From: Hymenobacter yonginensis
GTDB taxonomy: Bacteria; Bacteroidota; Bacteroidia; Cytophagales; Hymenobacteraceae
Length of the DNA stretch: 64,000 nt
NCBI RefSeq assembly: GCF_027625995.1
Contig: NZ_CP115396.1
Coordinates: forward strand, 2,480,001-2,544,000
Direction of reading: 5' to 3'
The notes beneath the pieces were generated by a model. That model worked only from the letters and a program-made list of their open reading frames with translations, ran no database searches and had not been told where the DNA came from. The position numbers and the translations under genes were made by a program. Numbering within the stretch: position 1 is the first letter of the stretch; each line of letters opens with the position of its first letter. Below, in pieces: positions 24,740-33,178 of this stretch.

Positions 24740-25525
24740 TTACCGATCCAGCCAGGCCTTGAACGTGCTTACTTTCTCGCGGCTTACCAGCACGGTGTCG
24801 TTGTCGGGTGGGGTGGGCTTGAGGACGGTTTGCAGGCGGGAGTTGGTGTAGTGGATGATGTCATGGATGGCGTCGGCGTGGGCCAGGTAGGCGCGGTTGA
24901 GGCGGAAGAATTCCAGCGGATCGAGCAGGCCTTCGAGCTGCTCCAGCGTGTAGTCGACCACGAACCGGCGGCCTTCGCGGGTATGCAGCAGCGTCACTTT
25001 TTCCAAGCTGGCGAAGTAGGCAATCTGCTCCACCGGAATGGCCTTGAGGTGCTCGCCCACCCGCACCACGAAGCGCGTTTTGTACTCCTTGGCGGGCTGG
25101 GTTTGCTGCAACACCCGCGCCAGCAGCGCCGCATCCAGCTGCGGTGTGGCGGCCTCGCGCTGGCGGTGCAGCTTGGCCAGGGCAGCCGTCAGCTCGTCGG
25201 CGTCGATGGGTTTGAGCAGGTAATCCACGCTGTTTACTTTGAAGGCCCGCAGCGCGTACTTGTCGTAGGCGGTGGTGAAGACCACCGGGCTGCGGATTTC
25301 CAGCCGCTCAAACAGCTCGAAGCTGAGCCCGTCGGCCAGATGGATGTCCAGAAACAGCACGTCGGGCGCGGGCTGCACGGTGCGCAGCAGCGCCTCCGCC
25401 TCGGCCACCGACTCGGCCGTGCCCACCACCTCTACGGGCTGGGCTTGCTTGTTGAGAAGCCCAATCAGGCGGTTGGCCGCCAGCGGCTCGTCTTCGATAA
25501 TCAGGGCGCGTAGGGGTGTTGGCAT
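24740..25525 (-). CDS. LytTR-family response regulator
   Basis: The product is 261 aa from the ATG at 25525 (MPTPLRALIIEDEPLAANRL). Receiver: D60 in VLFLDIHLADGLSFE, FTTAYDKYALRAF and YLLKPID. LytTR domain: RFVVRVGEHLKAIPV, EKVTLLHTREGRRFVVDYTL and FFRLNRAYLAHADAI. It is a clear paralogue of the regulator at 23790-24557, facing it tail to tail. Its partner kinase is the next gene upstream (25743-26858). Candidate targets are the TPR-like and TonB-receptor genes next door, whose promoters carry 21-bp-spaced direct repeats. Confidence 0.92.
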   Translation of the reverse strand: MPTPLRALIIEDEPLAANRLIGLLNKQAQPVEVVGTAESVAEAEALLRTVQPAPDVLFLDIHLADGLSFELFERLEIRSPVVFTTAYDKYALRAFKVNSVDYLLKPIDADELTAALAKLHRQREAATPQLDAALLARVLQQTQPAKEYKTRFVVRVGEHLKAIPVEQIAYFASLEKVTLLHTREGRRFVVDYTLEQLEGLLDPLEFFRLNRAYLAHADAIHDIIHYTNSRLQTVLKPTPPDNDTVLVSREKVSTFKAWLDR

Positions 25526-25568
25526 AGGCGAAAGTAAACAGGTAAAACCTGTTGTAAGCATAATTGCG

Positions 25569-25606
25569 CGGTGTAAAGACGCAATACGTTGCGTGTCGTC
25601 GTTGCG
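25569..25606. repeat. Single arm of a family C repeat
   Basis: GGTGTAAAGACGCAATACG followed by TTGCGTGTCGTCG; the second arm is missing. Confidence 0.6.
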
Positions 25607-25635
25607 GGTAGCGTATGAATCGGTTTAGACACTGC

Positions 25636-25730
25636 CCGCCAGTAGCGCGAACTTTGCAGTTCGCGCCCCCGCACCGTTATAGCCATCCGAACGGCGCGGG
25701 GACGCGAACTACAAAGTTCACGCTACTGCG
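25636..25730. repeat. Family D palindromic repeat
   Basis: Same layout as 22411-22515: CAGTAGCGCGAACTTTGC and ACAAAGTTCACGCTACTG as ends, with GCACCG and CGGCGCGG inside. It ends just after the kinase stop codon. Confidence 0.82.
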
Positions 25731-25742
25731 CTACTGGCCGCG

Positions 25743-26858
25743 CTACGTCAGCTCCAGCAGCGGCAGCGTCACCACAAATTCGGTGTCGGTTTTCTCGATT
25801 AGCACGGGCTGGCTGGTCAGGAACTGGTAGCGGGCCTGCAGGTTGGCCAAACCCAGGCCCGTCGATTCGCCGTCGGGCACGCGGCGGTAGCGCAGGGCGT
25901 TGCGCACCACCAGCTGCCGGGCCGCTACGTCCAGCGTGAGGCTGAGGCGCAACGGGTCGCGCTGGGAAGTGGCGTTGTGTTTGAGAGCGTTTTCGAGCAG
26001 CAGCTGGACGGCTAGCGGCGGCACCAGCAGCGCGTCCAGGTCGGCGGCAGGCGGCAGGCTGATGTCCACCTGCAGGCCCTCGCCGAGACGGGTTTGCTGC
26101 AGATACACGTAGGATTCCACGAACCGCATTTCCTCGCGCAGCGGCACCACTTCCTGCTCCTGCGAGTCGAGCACGTAACGGTATACCTGGGCCAGCTGCC
26201 GCACGAAGCGCGTGGCGCGGGCCGGGTCGTGGTCTTCGATGAGCGAGGTGAGGGCGTTCAGCGAGTTGAACAGAAAGTGCGGGTCCACCTGCCGGCGCAA
26301 CGAATCGAGGCGGGCCACGGCGTTTTCCTTTTCCACCCGCTCCACCCGGATAGCGGCCTCGCGCCAGCCCATCAGAAACGAGCGGCTGTGCATAAACAGC
26401 GACACCACCACCGTAATCAGCAGCGGAATAACGAAGGGCCGCCAGGTAAGCGAGCTGAGCGGCCGGTGGTGGTAGAACACCAGAAAGCCACCGGTCACAA
26501 GCAGAATCACGAGCAGTGACATCACCACCGACAGTAGCAGCGTAATCAGGAAGCGGCGGAACGGGTGCAACGTCCAGTCGACGCGGCGGTTCAGCCACTC
26601 GCTGGGAAAGCCGTTGGCCAGCCACAGGCCGGTGGTGTAGCAGAAGTTGTAGCCGAACGTGACCAGAAAATCCTCGCTCAGCAGCGGGCACTCAGAGCAG
26701 AACGTAAATGACAGCACCAGCGACATGGCCAGCATCAGCCCCAGCATCATCGCCCACTTGCGGTGGGGGTAGTATTGCCCCAGGTTGGCGAAGTGCCTGG
26801 CTGCCGGCGGCGGGGTGGCCGCTGTTTTCGGCGGCGCGGCAAAAGCGGATTCCAGCAT
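25743..26858 (-). CDS. Membrane sensor histidine kinase, LytS-type (His_kinase family)
   Basis: The product is 371 aa. About four membrane segments lie between residues 35 and 165 (WAMMLGLMLAMSLVLSF, FLITLLLSVVMSLLVILLV, FVIPLLITVVVSLFM). The phospho-acceptor box is QVDPHFLFNSLNAL with H194, and the ATPase has LLLENALKHNA and STGLGLANLQARYQFL. It lies 217 bases upstream of its LytTR partner, with repeats in the gap. It is a paralogue of the kinase at 22544-23590, so the locus has two complete pairs arranged as mirror images. Confidence 0.92.
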   Translation of the reverse strand: MLESAFAAPPKTAATPPPAARHFANLGQYYPHRKWAMMLGLMLAMSLVLSFTFCSECPLLSEDFLVTFGYNFCYTTGLWLANGFPSEWLNRRVDWTLHPFRRFLITLLLSVVMSLLVILLVTGGFLVFYHHRPLSSLTWRPFVIPLLITVVVSLFMHSRSFLMGWREAAIRVERVEKENAVARLDSLRRQVDPHFLFNSLNALTSLIEDHDPARATRFVRQLAQVYRYVLDSQEQEVVPLREEMRFVESYVYLQQTRLGEGLQVDISLPPAADLDALLVPPLAVQLLLENALKHNATSQRDPLRLSLTLDVAARQLVVRNALRYRRVPDGESTGLGLANLQARYQFLTSQPVLIEKTDTEFVVTLPLLELT

Positions 26859-26966
26859 AAGCTAAAGAGGCCTAAAGGCCGGTAGTACGAGCGAAAAGAT
26901 ACCACTTGTGCCGCGGATACCCGGCAGGCCACAGCCCGGCAGATATCCGCGGCACTGGCCGCCGGC

Positions 26967-27668
26967 TTACTTCACCGAGGCCGTTTCGTAGGCTTTCAGG
27001 CGGCCCAGCAGCTGCCGCTCGCCCCAGTTGGGGGCCGTGGCGGAAACCGGCGTGAAGGCGGCGTAACGCTTCTTGGCTTCCTCGTACAGCGGCTTGGCCA
27101 CGTCGGCGCCGCCCCCGAACATGGCGGGCGTGTAGTACACGTTGTTGGCCTGCACCAGGTAGATGCGCGGGTTGGCGGCGTTCAGCTTCTTGGCCTGCTC
27201 CAGGGTGGCCGTCACCATGCCCGAGTACTTCATGGAGCGCAGCATCGGCGACACGCCCAGGCGGGCCTGATAGATGTAGGCCTGCAGCACCAGCAGCTCC
27301 GACTCGTCGCCGCCCAGCTTGCGGGCCTGGGCCAGGGCGGCTTCGGCTTGGTCGAGGTATTTGTCTTTGGTGTCGCCGTCTTCCTTGCTCTGGAAGCAGG
27401 TGATGAGGCGGGCGTAGGCCTGGTAGTAGCGGGGCAGCCAGTCTTTGCCGTTGACGGCAGCGGCGCGCTCTAGCTTGGCATCCACCTGCTTGAGCTGGGC
27501 TATGTCGCCGGTGCTCATCAGCTCCTTGATGGTCGCCGTCATCATGTCGGTGTAGGGGTCGTTGACAGCGGCAGTGGTAGCAGCGGCGGGCTTGGCGGCG
27601 GGCACCGTTTGAGCAGTGGCGGCGAAGCAGGCGGCAACGAGGGCGAGGGTGAACAGCGACTTTTTCAT
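26967..27668 (-). CDS. Exported TPR-like protein
   Basis: The product is 233 aa from the ATG at 27668 (MKKSLFTLALVAACFAATAQ, signal peptide). The mature protein is helical: DWLPRYYQAYARLI, DKYLDQAEAALAQARKLGGDESELLVLQAYIYQARL and MVTATLEQAKKLNAANPRIYLVQANNVYYTP look like degenerate tetratricopeptide repeats. The upstream start at 27788 is in frame but crosses the promoter and should be ignored. Its promoter is a near-copy of that of the adjacent TonB-type receptor, so the two are probably regulated together. Confidence 0.82.
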   Translation of the reverse strand: MKKSLFTLALVAACFAATAQTVPAAKPAAATTAAVNDPYTDMMTATIKELMSTGDIAQLKQVDAKLERAAAVNGKDWLPRYYQAYARLITCFQSKEDGDTKDKYLDQAEAALAQARKLGGDESELLVLQAYIYQARLGVSPMLRSMKYSGMVTATLEQAKKLNAANPRIYLVQANNVYYTPAMFGGGADVAKPLYEEAKKRYAAFTPVSATAPNWGERQLLGRLKAYETASVK

Positions 27669-27700
27669 GACAGGAAAATGGTTTGTGGTGGTTGAGTGAT

Positions 27701-27775
27701 TCAAAGGTGGGCGGCCCGGGGCGGCCCTGAAACTTGCCGTTACCGAAGCGTCGGATTTGACGGATGAAGCGTCGG
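27701..27775 (-). promoter_or_regulatory. Promoter with 21-bp-spaced direct repeats, shared with the TonB-receptor gene
   Basis: Reading the minus strand, a 46-bp element (27730-27775) holds two CCGACGCTTC copies whose starts are 21 bp apart, followed 20 bp later by CACCTTTGA (27701-27709), a -7-like box. The ATG is 32 bp further on. The same layout occurs at 30117-30191. Confidence 0.72.
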
Positions 27776-27781
27776 TGGGGA

Positions 27782-27900
27782 ACCTCACCCCAACCCCTCT
27801 CCAAAAGAGAGGGGCTCTAGTTTTAGCATCTAGAGGATAAAGACTAGAGACTAAGACTAGTCCCCCCTCTCATTTGGAGAGGGGGCTAGGGGGTGAGGTC
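27782..27900. repeat. Family B palindromic repeat
   Basis: Arms ACCTCACCCCAACCCCTCTC and GAGAGGGGGCTAGGGGGTGA flank small inner hairpins (CTCTAG...CTAGAG). It touches the stop codon of the TonB-type receptor gene. Confidence 0.85.
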
Positions 27901-30094
27901 ACTCCGGCCGCTCGTTCACGTCGCCGGGGCTTTTCTTGTTGATGGAGATGAACACGCCCACGAACAGCATGCGCGGGGCGGTGGGCGTAATGGCCACGCG
28001 GCGGTACTGGCCGGTAGCGGCGTCGGGCGTGGTGGCGTAGCGGTAGCCGAACACGTTGGGGCGGCCCAACACGTTGGAGGCCGACACGTGTACGACCGTG
28101 AACTGGCCGAACAGCCGCGTGAGGTAGCTGGCGTTGAGGCTCAGGTCCTGGTAAGTGGGCAGCACGCCCTGGTTGTAGCCGTCCTGGTTGGGGTCGTGGT
28201 AGCGGCGGGAGCTGCCGTAGCTCCAGGTGGCCCCGAAGAGCGTGGTCAGCTTGGGCACCCAGTATTTCCCCACCACCGACACGTTGTGCTTGGCGGCAAA
28301 CGTAGGCACGGCCGACACGGGGTCCTGGCGGTACTGGCGGCGGGTGTCGAGCAACCCGTAGCTCACCCAGTACTCCAGGTATTTCACCGTTTTCCGGTCG
28401 CGCCACAGCACGTCGAGGCCGCGGGCGTAGCCGGTGCCGTCGTTGTTGTAATCAGCGGGGTTGCGGGGGTTGCGGCCGTCGAAGCGGGTGAGGTGGGCGT
28501 AGGTTTTGTGGTAAGCTTCGGTTTGCAGCAGGCGGCCGTTGTGGTTGTACTGGTAGGTGAGCACGGCGTGCTGGGCCTGCTCGAAGCGCAGCCGGGGCTG
28601 CACGAGCAGCAGCGTGTTGTCGGGCGTCTGGTAGAAGCGGCCGTAGGCGCCTGACACGGAGCTATGCTCGGTGGTCTGGTAGGCCAGCGCCAGGCGCGGC
28701 GCGGCGTTGGCCAGCCCCAGCAGCGCCGAGTACTCGGCCCGGCCGCCCACCCGGCCGGCCAGCCGGTCGGTCAGCTGAAAGTCAGTTTCCACGAAAGCGG
28801 CCGTGCGCTGCTCCGTGAAGCTGGTTTGGTAGCTAAGCGCCGCCGTAGCGTGCGGCTGATAGGTTTGCGTGACGCGCTGGCCCACGCCTTCCAGGCCCAG
28901 CTTCAGGTTCCAGCGGGTGCCCACCGAGTCGTTGGTGAGCACCACCCGGCCCACCACGGCCTGCTCCAGGGTGCGCAGGCGCAGCGTGTCGGGCTGCAGG
29001 TCTTTGTCGTCGCGGCTCAGGGCCACGCCAATCTGGATGCTCCAGCCGTGGCGCAGGGGGCTGCGGAAGGTGGTGTTGAGGTAGGCGTTGTGGTTTTGCA
29101 GCGCTATCTGCTGGCGGCCGGCGGGCTCGGGGCTGGGCTGCCCGATAACGAAGCGCTGCCCGCTCCAGGTGCCGTACGCTTTCAGCATGCCGGCCTGGCC
29201 GGTGCGGTGGCTGAGCTTCACGGAGCCGCTGCTGCCGCGCGGGGCCTGCACCCAGTCCACGTTCTGCGGCAGCAGGCCCATGTAGGGCGTCAGGTTGGTG
29301 TAGTCGCCGGAGAAGTCCAGCGAAGTCCGCTCCCAGCGCTTGGTGCGCGAAGCCCCCACGAACACCGACGACACCGACACGCCGGTCTGGGTTTCAGCGG
29401 CCAAATCGGTGGAGTTCAGCTGCAGCACTCCCGACAGCGCCTGCCCATACAGCGCCGAATAGCCGCCGGTGCTGAATACCGTACCCCGGAACAGCGTGGG
29501 CGCAAACCGCCCGCGGGCCGGCACTGCGGGCACCGAGCCGGCGTAGAAGTTCTGCACCAGCAGGCCGTCGAGGTACACTTTGGTTTCGTTGGCAGCCCCG
29601 CCGCGCACAAACAGCTGGCCCTCCTCCCCTACTTTGGTGGTGCCGGGCAGCGTGTTGAGAGCCGCGGCCACGTCGGAGAGGGCGCCGGCGGTGGTTTGCA
29701 CGTCGCGGGTGTTGAGGGCGGCGCTGCGGTGCTCGTCGCTGGCCTCGAAGGCGCCGGCCGTCACCACCACCGAGCCCAGAGCGTGCGGGGTGCCTTTCAT
29801 TTTCAGGGCGAGGCGTACCGGCTGCCCATTGAGCGCCACGGGTAGCTCCTGGGGCTGGTAGCCCAGCAAGCTCAGCACCAGCACGGCCGCCCCGGTCTGC
29901 CGGGTCTCAAACCGAAACGCGCCCACCGAGTCGGTGCTGGCGCCATCGAAGGTGCCGCGCAGAAACACGTTCACGCCCGGCAACGCGCCCCCCGACGCGT
30001 CGCGGACGGTGCCGGAAAGCGTGGTGGCAGACTGAGCCAGCAAAGGCAGGCCGGAGGCGAGGAGCAGCAGCAGCGCGAGTAGCAGACGTTTCAT
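27899..30094 (-). CDS. TonB-dependent receptor with N-terminal carboxypeptidase-regulatory-like domain
   Basis: The product is 731 aa from the ATG at 30094. A signal peptide (MKRLLLALLLLLASGLPLLAQ) is followed by a CarboxypepD_reg-like domain (TLSGTVRDASGGALPGVNVFLRG), then a plug domain (TLPGTTKVGEEGQLFVRGGAANETKVYLDG) and a long barrel. It is shorter than SusC-type receptors and has no SusD neighbour. It imports an unknown ligand across the outer membrane with TonB energy. Expression is probably linked to the exported TPR-like gene through the shared promoter element at 30117-30191. Confidence 0.88.
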   Translation of the reverse strand: MKRLLLALLLLLASGLPLLAQSATTLSGTVRDASGGALPGVNVFLRGTFDGASTDSVGAFRFETRQTGAAVLVLSLLGYQPQELPVALNGQPVRLALKMKGTPHALGSVVVTAGAFEASDEHRSAALNTRDVQTTAGALSDVAAALNTLPGTTKVGEEGQLFVRGGAANETKVYLDGLLVQNFYAGSVPAVPARGRFAPTLFRGTVFSTGGYSALYGQALSGVLQLNSTDLAAETQTGVSVSSVFVGASRTKRWERTSLDFSGDYTNLTPYMGLLPQNVDWVQAPRGSSGSVKLSHRTGQAGMLKAYGTWSGQRFVIGQPSPEPAGRQQIALQNHNAYLNTTFRSPLRHGWSIQIGVALSRDDKDLQPDTLRLRTLEQAVVGRVVLTNDSVGTRWNLKLGLEGVGQRVTQTYQPHATAALSYQTSFTEQRTAAFVETDFQLTDRLAGRVGGRAEYSALLGLANAAPRLALAYQTTEHSSVSGAYGRFYQTPDNTLLLVQPRLRFEQAQHAVLTYQYNHNGRLLQTEAYHKTYAHLTRFDGRNPRNPADYNNDGTGYARGLDVLWRDRKTVKYLEYWVSYGLLDTRRQYRQDPVSAVPTFAAKHNVSVVGKYWVPKLTTLFGATWSYGSSRRYHDPNQDGYNQGVLPTYQDLSLNASYLTRLFGQFTVVHVSASNVLGRPNVFGYRYATTPDAATGQYRRVAITPTAPRMLFVGVFISINKKSPGDVNERPE

Positions 30095-30116
30095 GGGAGT
30101 AGCGGCGAAGTGATGC

Positions 30117-30191
30117 TCAAAAGTGAGCACCCGCCGCAGCCCAGGAAACTTGCCGTTACCGAAGCGTCGGATTAGGCGGATGAAGCGTTGG
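30117..30191 (-). promoter_or_regulatory. Promoter with 21-bp-spaced direct repeats, twin of 27701-27775
   Basis: The element 30146-30191 matches 27730-27775 at 43 of 46 positions. Its half-sites CCAACGCTTC and CCGACGCTTC are again 21 bp apart, and CACTTTTGA (30117-30125) again follows after exactly 20 bp. The rest of the gap up to the desaturase gene holds that gene's promoter. Confidence 0.75.
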
Positions 30192-30343
30192 GAAACGGGA
30201 AGAATCTGCTTGCGGCAAGGTCGCGGGCATTGCTATCCGCACAGCTGAATGCCTGCCTGCACCATTAGCGCCCTCCCGCCGTAGGCTCCACATCAAGCTG
30301 TTTTTTTGATTTATCCGACGCGGTTTTGTGCGCGTCAACGCTT

Positions 30344-30351
30344 TATATTTG
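30344..30351 (+). promoter_or_regulatory. -7 box TATATTTG before the desaturase gene
   Basis: Perfect TAnnTTTG; a TTTG at 30325-30328 lies 15 bases upstream. The ATG is 56 bases downstream. Confidence 0.55.
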
Positions 30352-30407
30352 AAGCAGTTCAAAGACTTCGTTCCTACTGTTTTATCCTTGACTATTATCC
30401 GTTGCTG

Positions 30408-31319
30408 ATGCGCTTGTTTAATCCTACTGCCAGCGTTGCCAAGGGCGACCAGCTAACTCCCGGCTGGCTGAAATCGGGCTGGCTGTATCTGCTGCTGCTG
30501 CCGGCCCTGGTGTGGGGGTTCTCTTCGCTGTCGGTGGAGCGGAGCGTGGCCTCCGTACTGCTCACGGTGTTTACCGTGGGGCTGGGTCATTCCATCGGGC
30601 TGCACCGCGGCATCATTCACCGCTCCTACCGCTGCTCGCGGCTGTTGCGCGGGGTACTCGCTTACTGTTTCGTGCACTCAGGCCTGGGCGGGCCGCTCTC
30701 TTGGGTGCGGGTGCACTACTTCCGCGACTACTGGCAAAACCGCCCCGACTGCCCCGCCTACTTCCGCTACGACCATTCCATATGGCAGGACTACGCCTGG
30801 AACCTGCACCTGGCGTTGCGGCCCGCCGATGAAGCCCGTTACGCTATTCCTGCCGAAGACCTGCACGACCCGTGGCTGCGCTTTCTGGAGCGTACCTGGT
30901 ACTGGCACGTGCTGGGCGCAGCGGCCCTGATCTGGAGCGTATTCAGCTTCGAGGCCATGATTGTCTGCGTGTGCGTGCGGATCAGCGTTACCATCCTGGG
31001 GCACTGGTTTGTGGGCTTCGTATCACACAAATACGGCTACGCCCGCTATGATATTGACCAGGCTACCGAGCATGGCTACAACAACTTCGTTTTGGGCGCA
31101 CTGTCCTTCGGCGAAGGCTTCCACAACAACCATCACGCCCACCCCAGCTCCGCCAAAATGAGCACCGCCTGGTACGAACTGGACCTTGGCTGGTACCTGA
31201 TTGCCACGCTGCGGGCTCTGGGGTTGGTCTGGGACGTACAAGTGGTGGGCCAGACGCCGACCCAGAAGCCTCAGGCCAAAGCCCGCGCCTACCGCTGGCA
31301 CTGGCCTTGGCAAGAGTAA
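30408..31319 (+). CDS. Fatty acid desaturase (acyl-CoA desaturase-like)
   Basis: The product is 303 aa from the ATG at 30408. Histidine clusters are at residues 61-71 (HSIGLHRGIIHRSY), 103 (VHYFRDYW) and the strong third box EGFHNNHHAHPSSA, plus GHWFVGFVSH. Membrane helices lie between them, as in integral-membrane diiron desaturases. The second box, usually HRxHH, is degenerate (RVHYFRDYW), so the activity may differ from a standard delta-9 desaturase. The frame is open further upstream to a TTG at 30306, but the promoter sits there. Confidence 0.85.
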   Translation: MRLFNPTASVAKGDQLTPGWLKSGWLYLLLLPALVWGFSSLSVERSVASVLLTVFTVGLGHSIGLHRGIIHRSYRCSRLLRGVLAYCFVHSGLGGPLSWVRVHYFRDYWQNRPDCPAYFRYDHSIWQDYAWNLHLALRPADEARYAIPAEDLHDPWLRFLERTWYWHVLGAAALIWSVFSFEAMIVCVCVRISVTILGHWFVGFVSHKYGYARYDIDQATEHGYNNFVLGALSFGEGFHNNHHAHPSSAKMSTAWYELDLGWYLIATLRALGLVWDVQVVGQTPTQKPQAKARAYRWHWPWQE

Positions 31320-31470
31320 GGCTGCCTACAATTACTACAAACCAAGCCATTATGCTGCTTTCCTGTCTTCGGAAGTGGCACAGTGGCTTTTTCTATGCCG
31401 AGGGCCTGCGGCTAACCGGAATTCATTCAGCAATTGAAACGAGTACAGTCAGCATACAGGCGGGTACACC

Positions 31471-31770
31471 CTACCGAATCACCCGGAAAATCAGCAGCAG
31501 AATAATCCCCACAATACCTACCAGCGCGGCCAGAAACAGGTAGTCGGCGAGACGCTCGGCCCGCTGCTCTTTGGCGCGGTCGGCAGTGCGGATGGAGAGG
31601 AACGAGAGCAGGCACGAAAACGCGAACAGCAACGCAATGAGCGAGGTAAACTCGTCGATGAGGCTGCTGGTGGCGCTGTTGGTGATGTGCAGCGAGGTGA
31701 TGACGAACAGGCAAAAGCCCAGCAGATTGGCGGACGTGGGCAGAATATGTTGCGACGTGGTATTGGCCAT
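31471..31770 (-). CDS. Small membrane protein of unknown function
   Basis: The product is 99 aa with three hydrophobic segments (LLGFCLFVITSLHI, SLIALLFAFSCLLSFLSI, LFLAALVGIVGIILLLIF). Between the last two lies a charged stretch RTADRAKEQRAERLADY. No family is recognised. It is convergent with the desaturase gene and divergent from the metallo-hydrolase gene. Confidence 0.7.
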   Translation of the reverse strand: MANTTSQHILPTSANLLGFCLFVITSLHITNSATSSLIDEFTSLIALLFAFSCLLSFLSIRTADRAKEQRAERLADYLFLAALVGIVGIILLLIFRVIR

Positions 31771-31843
31771 AGACCAGCAATCTGGCGTTTTTGCGGCGTA
31801 TTTCCGTGCCTGACAGGGTACGGCGGTTGCGGGCCCGGGCTAC

Positions 31844-31851
31844 TACCTTCG
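31844..31851 (+). promoter_or_regulatory. -7 box TACCTTCG before the metallo-hydrolase gene
   Basis: One mismatch to TAnnTTTG, 79 bases before the ATG at 31931. Confidence 0.4.
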
Positions 31852-31930
31852 GGGCCGCTAAAGTATCCGGCGGCTTGGGCCGACTACCAAGTTGGCGGCC
31901 ACGGGCGCCGCTTCCCCGTATTCTGTGCGT

Positions 31931-33061
31931 ATGCGTATTTCTTGGAAACTGATTGGGCGGCTGACCGCCAGTATTGTGGCGCTGCTGCTGGTGGCGGGCG
32001 TGGCCTTCGCCAACCTGAGCCCGCAGCTGGGCGGCTCGCCCTCCAAAGCTCAAAAGGCCGCCTACGCGCAGTCGGGGCACTACATGGATGGCGAGTTCCG
32101 CAACCTGGTGCCCACTGAGCTGATGACCGGCGGCAGCACGTTTTCGGCGCTATGGAAATTCGTATTCGGGAGCAAGCCCGCCAACGTACAGCCGCCCGCG
32201 CCGCTGCCCACTCGCCCGCTCGATTCGCTCAGTATCGTGCGCAAGCCGGCCGGGCTACTGCGCGCCACTTGGTTCGGGCACTCGGCCAGCTTGGTGGAAA
32301 TAGCCGGCAAAAACATCCTCTTCGACCCCATGCTGAGCGTGAAAATGGGCCCGCTGCCGCTCGTCACGCCCAAGCGCTACAACCCCAACCTGGCCATCAC
32401 GGCCGAGCAGCTGCCAGCCGTTGATGCGGTGCTGATTTCGCACGACCACTACGACCACCTCGACTACGAAACCATCCGGAAGCTGCGCGACAAGGTGGCG
32501 GGCTTCTACGTGCCGCTGGGCGTGGGTGCGCACCTGCTGGCCTGGGGCGTGGCACCGGCCCGCGTGCACGAGCTGGACTGGAACGACTCGGTGCAGCTGC
32601 CCGGCGGCCTCACCATCATCAGCACGCCGGCGCGCCATTTTTCGGGTCGGGGCCTCACCAACCGCAACTCCACTTCCTGGAGCTCTTGGGTGCTCAAAAC
32701 CCCTTCGCAGCGCGTGTTCTACAGCGGCGACGGCGGCTACGGCCCGCACTTCAAAACCATCGGCCAGCAGCACGGCCCCTTCGACCTGGCTCTGATGGAG
32801 TGCGGCCAGTACGACGACCAATGGGCCCAAATCCACATGAAACCCGAGCAGACCGTGCAGGCCACGCTGGACGTGCGCGGCCGGGTGCTGCTACCAGTGC
32901 ATTGGGGCGCTTTCACCGAGGCCAACCACGCCTGGAACGAGCCCGTGCGCCGCGCCTCCGCCGAAGCTGCCCGCCTACTGCTGCCCATCACCACGCCCGA
33001 GTTGGGACAGCCCGTCACGCCAGGCGCGGGTGCGCTGCCGCAGGTGCAATGGTGGCAGTAG
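31931..33061 (+). CDS. Membrane-anchored MBL-fold metallo-hydrolase (NAPE-PLD/UlaG-like)
   Basis: The product is 376 aa from the ATG at 31931. An N-terminal hydrophobic segment (ASIVALLLVAGVAFA) anchors or exports it. The metallo-beta-lactamase core shows ATWFGHSASLVEIAGKNILFDP, the HDHYDHLD metal motif at residues 171-178, PARHFSGRG and FYSGDGGYG, with a final metal His in LLPVHWGAF. This layout, with the long N-terminal region, is that of NAPE-phospholipase-D-like enzymes, so a phospholipid or phosphodiester substrate is plausible. Confidence 0.86.
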   Translation: MRISWKLIGRLTASIVALLLVAGVAFANLSPQLGGSPSKAQKAAYAQSGHYMDGEFRNLVPTELMTGGSTFSALWKFVFGSKPANVQPPAPLPTRPLDSLSIVRKPAGLLRATWFGHSASLVEIAGKNILFDPMLSVKMGPLPLVTPKRYNPNLAITAEQLPAVDAVLISHDHYDHLDYETIRKLRDKVAGFYVPLGVGAHLLAWGVAPARVHELDWNDSVQLPGGLTIISTPARHFSGRGLTNRNSTSWSSWVLKTPSQRVFYSGDGGYGPHFKTIGQQHGPFDLALMECGQYDDQWAQIHMKPEQTVQATLDVRGRVLLPVHWGAFTEANHAWNEPVRRASAEAARLLLPITTPELGQPVTPGAGALPQVQWWQ

Positions 33062-33078
33062 CTGGCAGGCACAAACTA

Positions 33079-33137
33079 TATAAAGCCCCAAAGCGGAAGG
33101 CAACCACTAGGTTCACCTTCCGCTTTGGGGCTTTATA
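33079..33137. terminator. Bidirectional hairpin terminator between convergent genes
   Basis: Arms of 22 bases (33079-33100 and 33116-33137, TATAAAGCCCCAAAGCGGAAG and complement) have A and T rich outer ends and a 15-base loop. Confidence 0.82.
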
Positions 33138-33178
33138 GCGCTGGTTGCCGCAGAAAATGGCAGCTTCGGTGAATGGCG

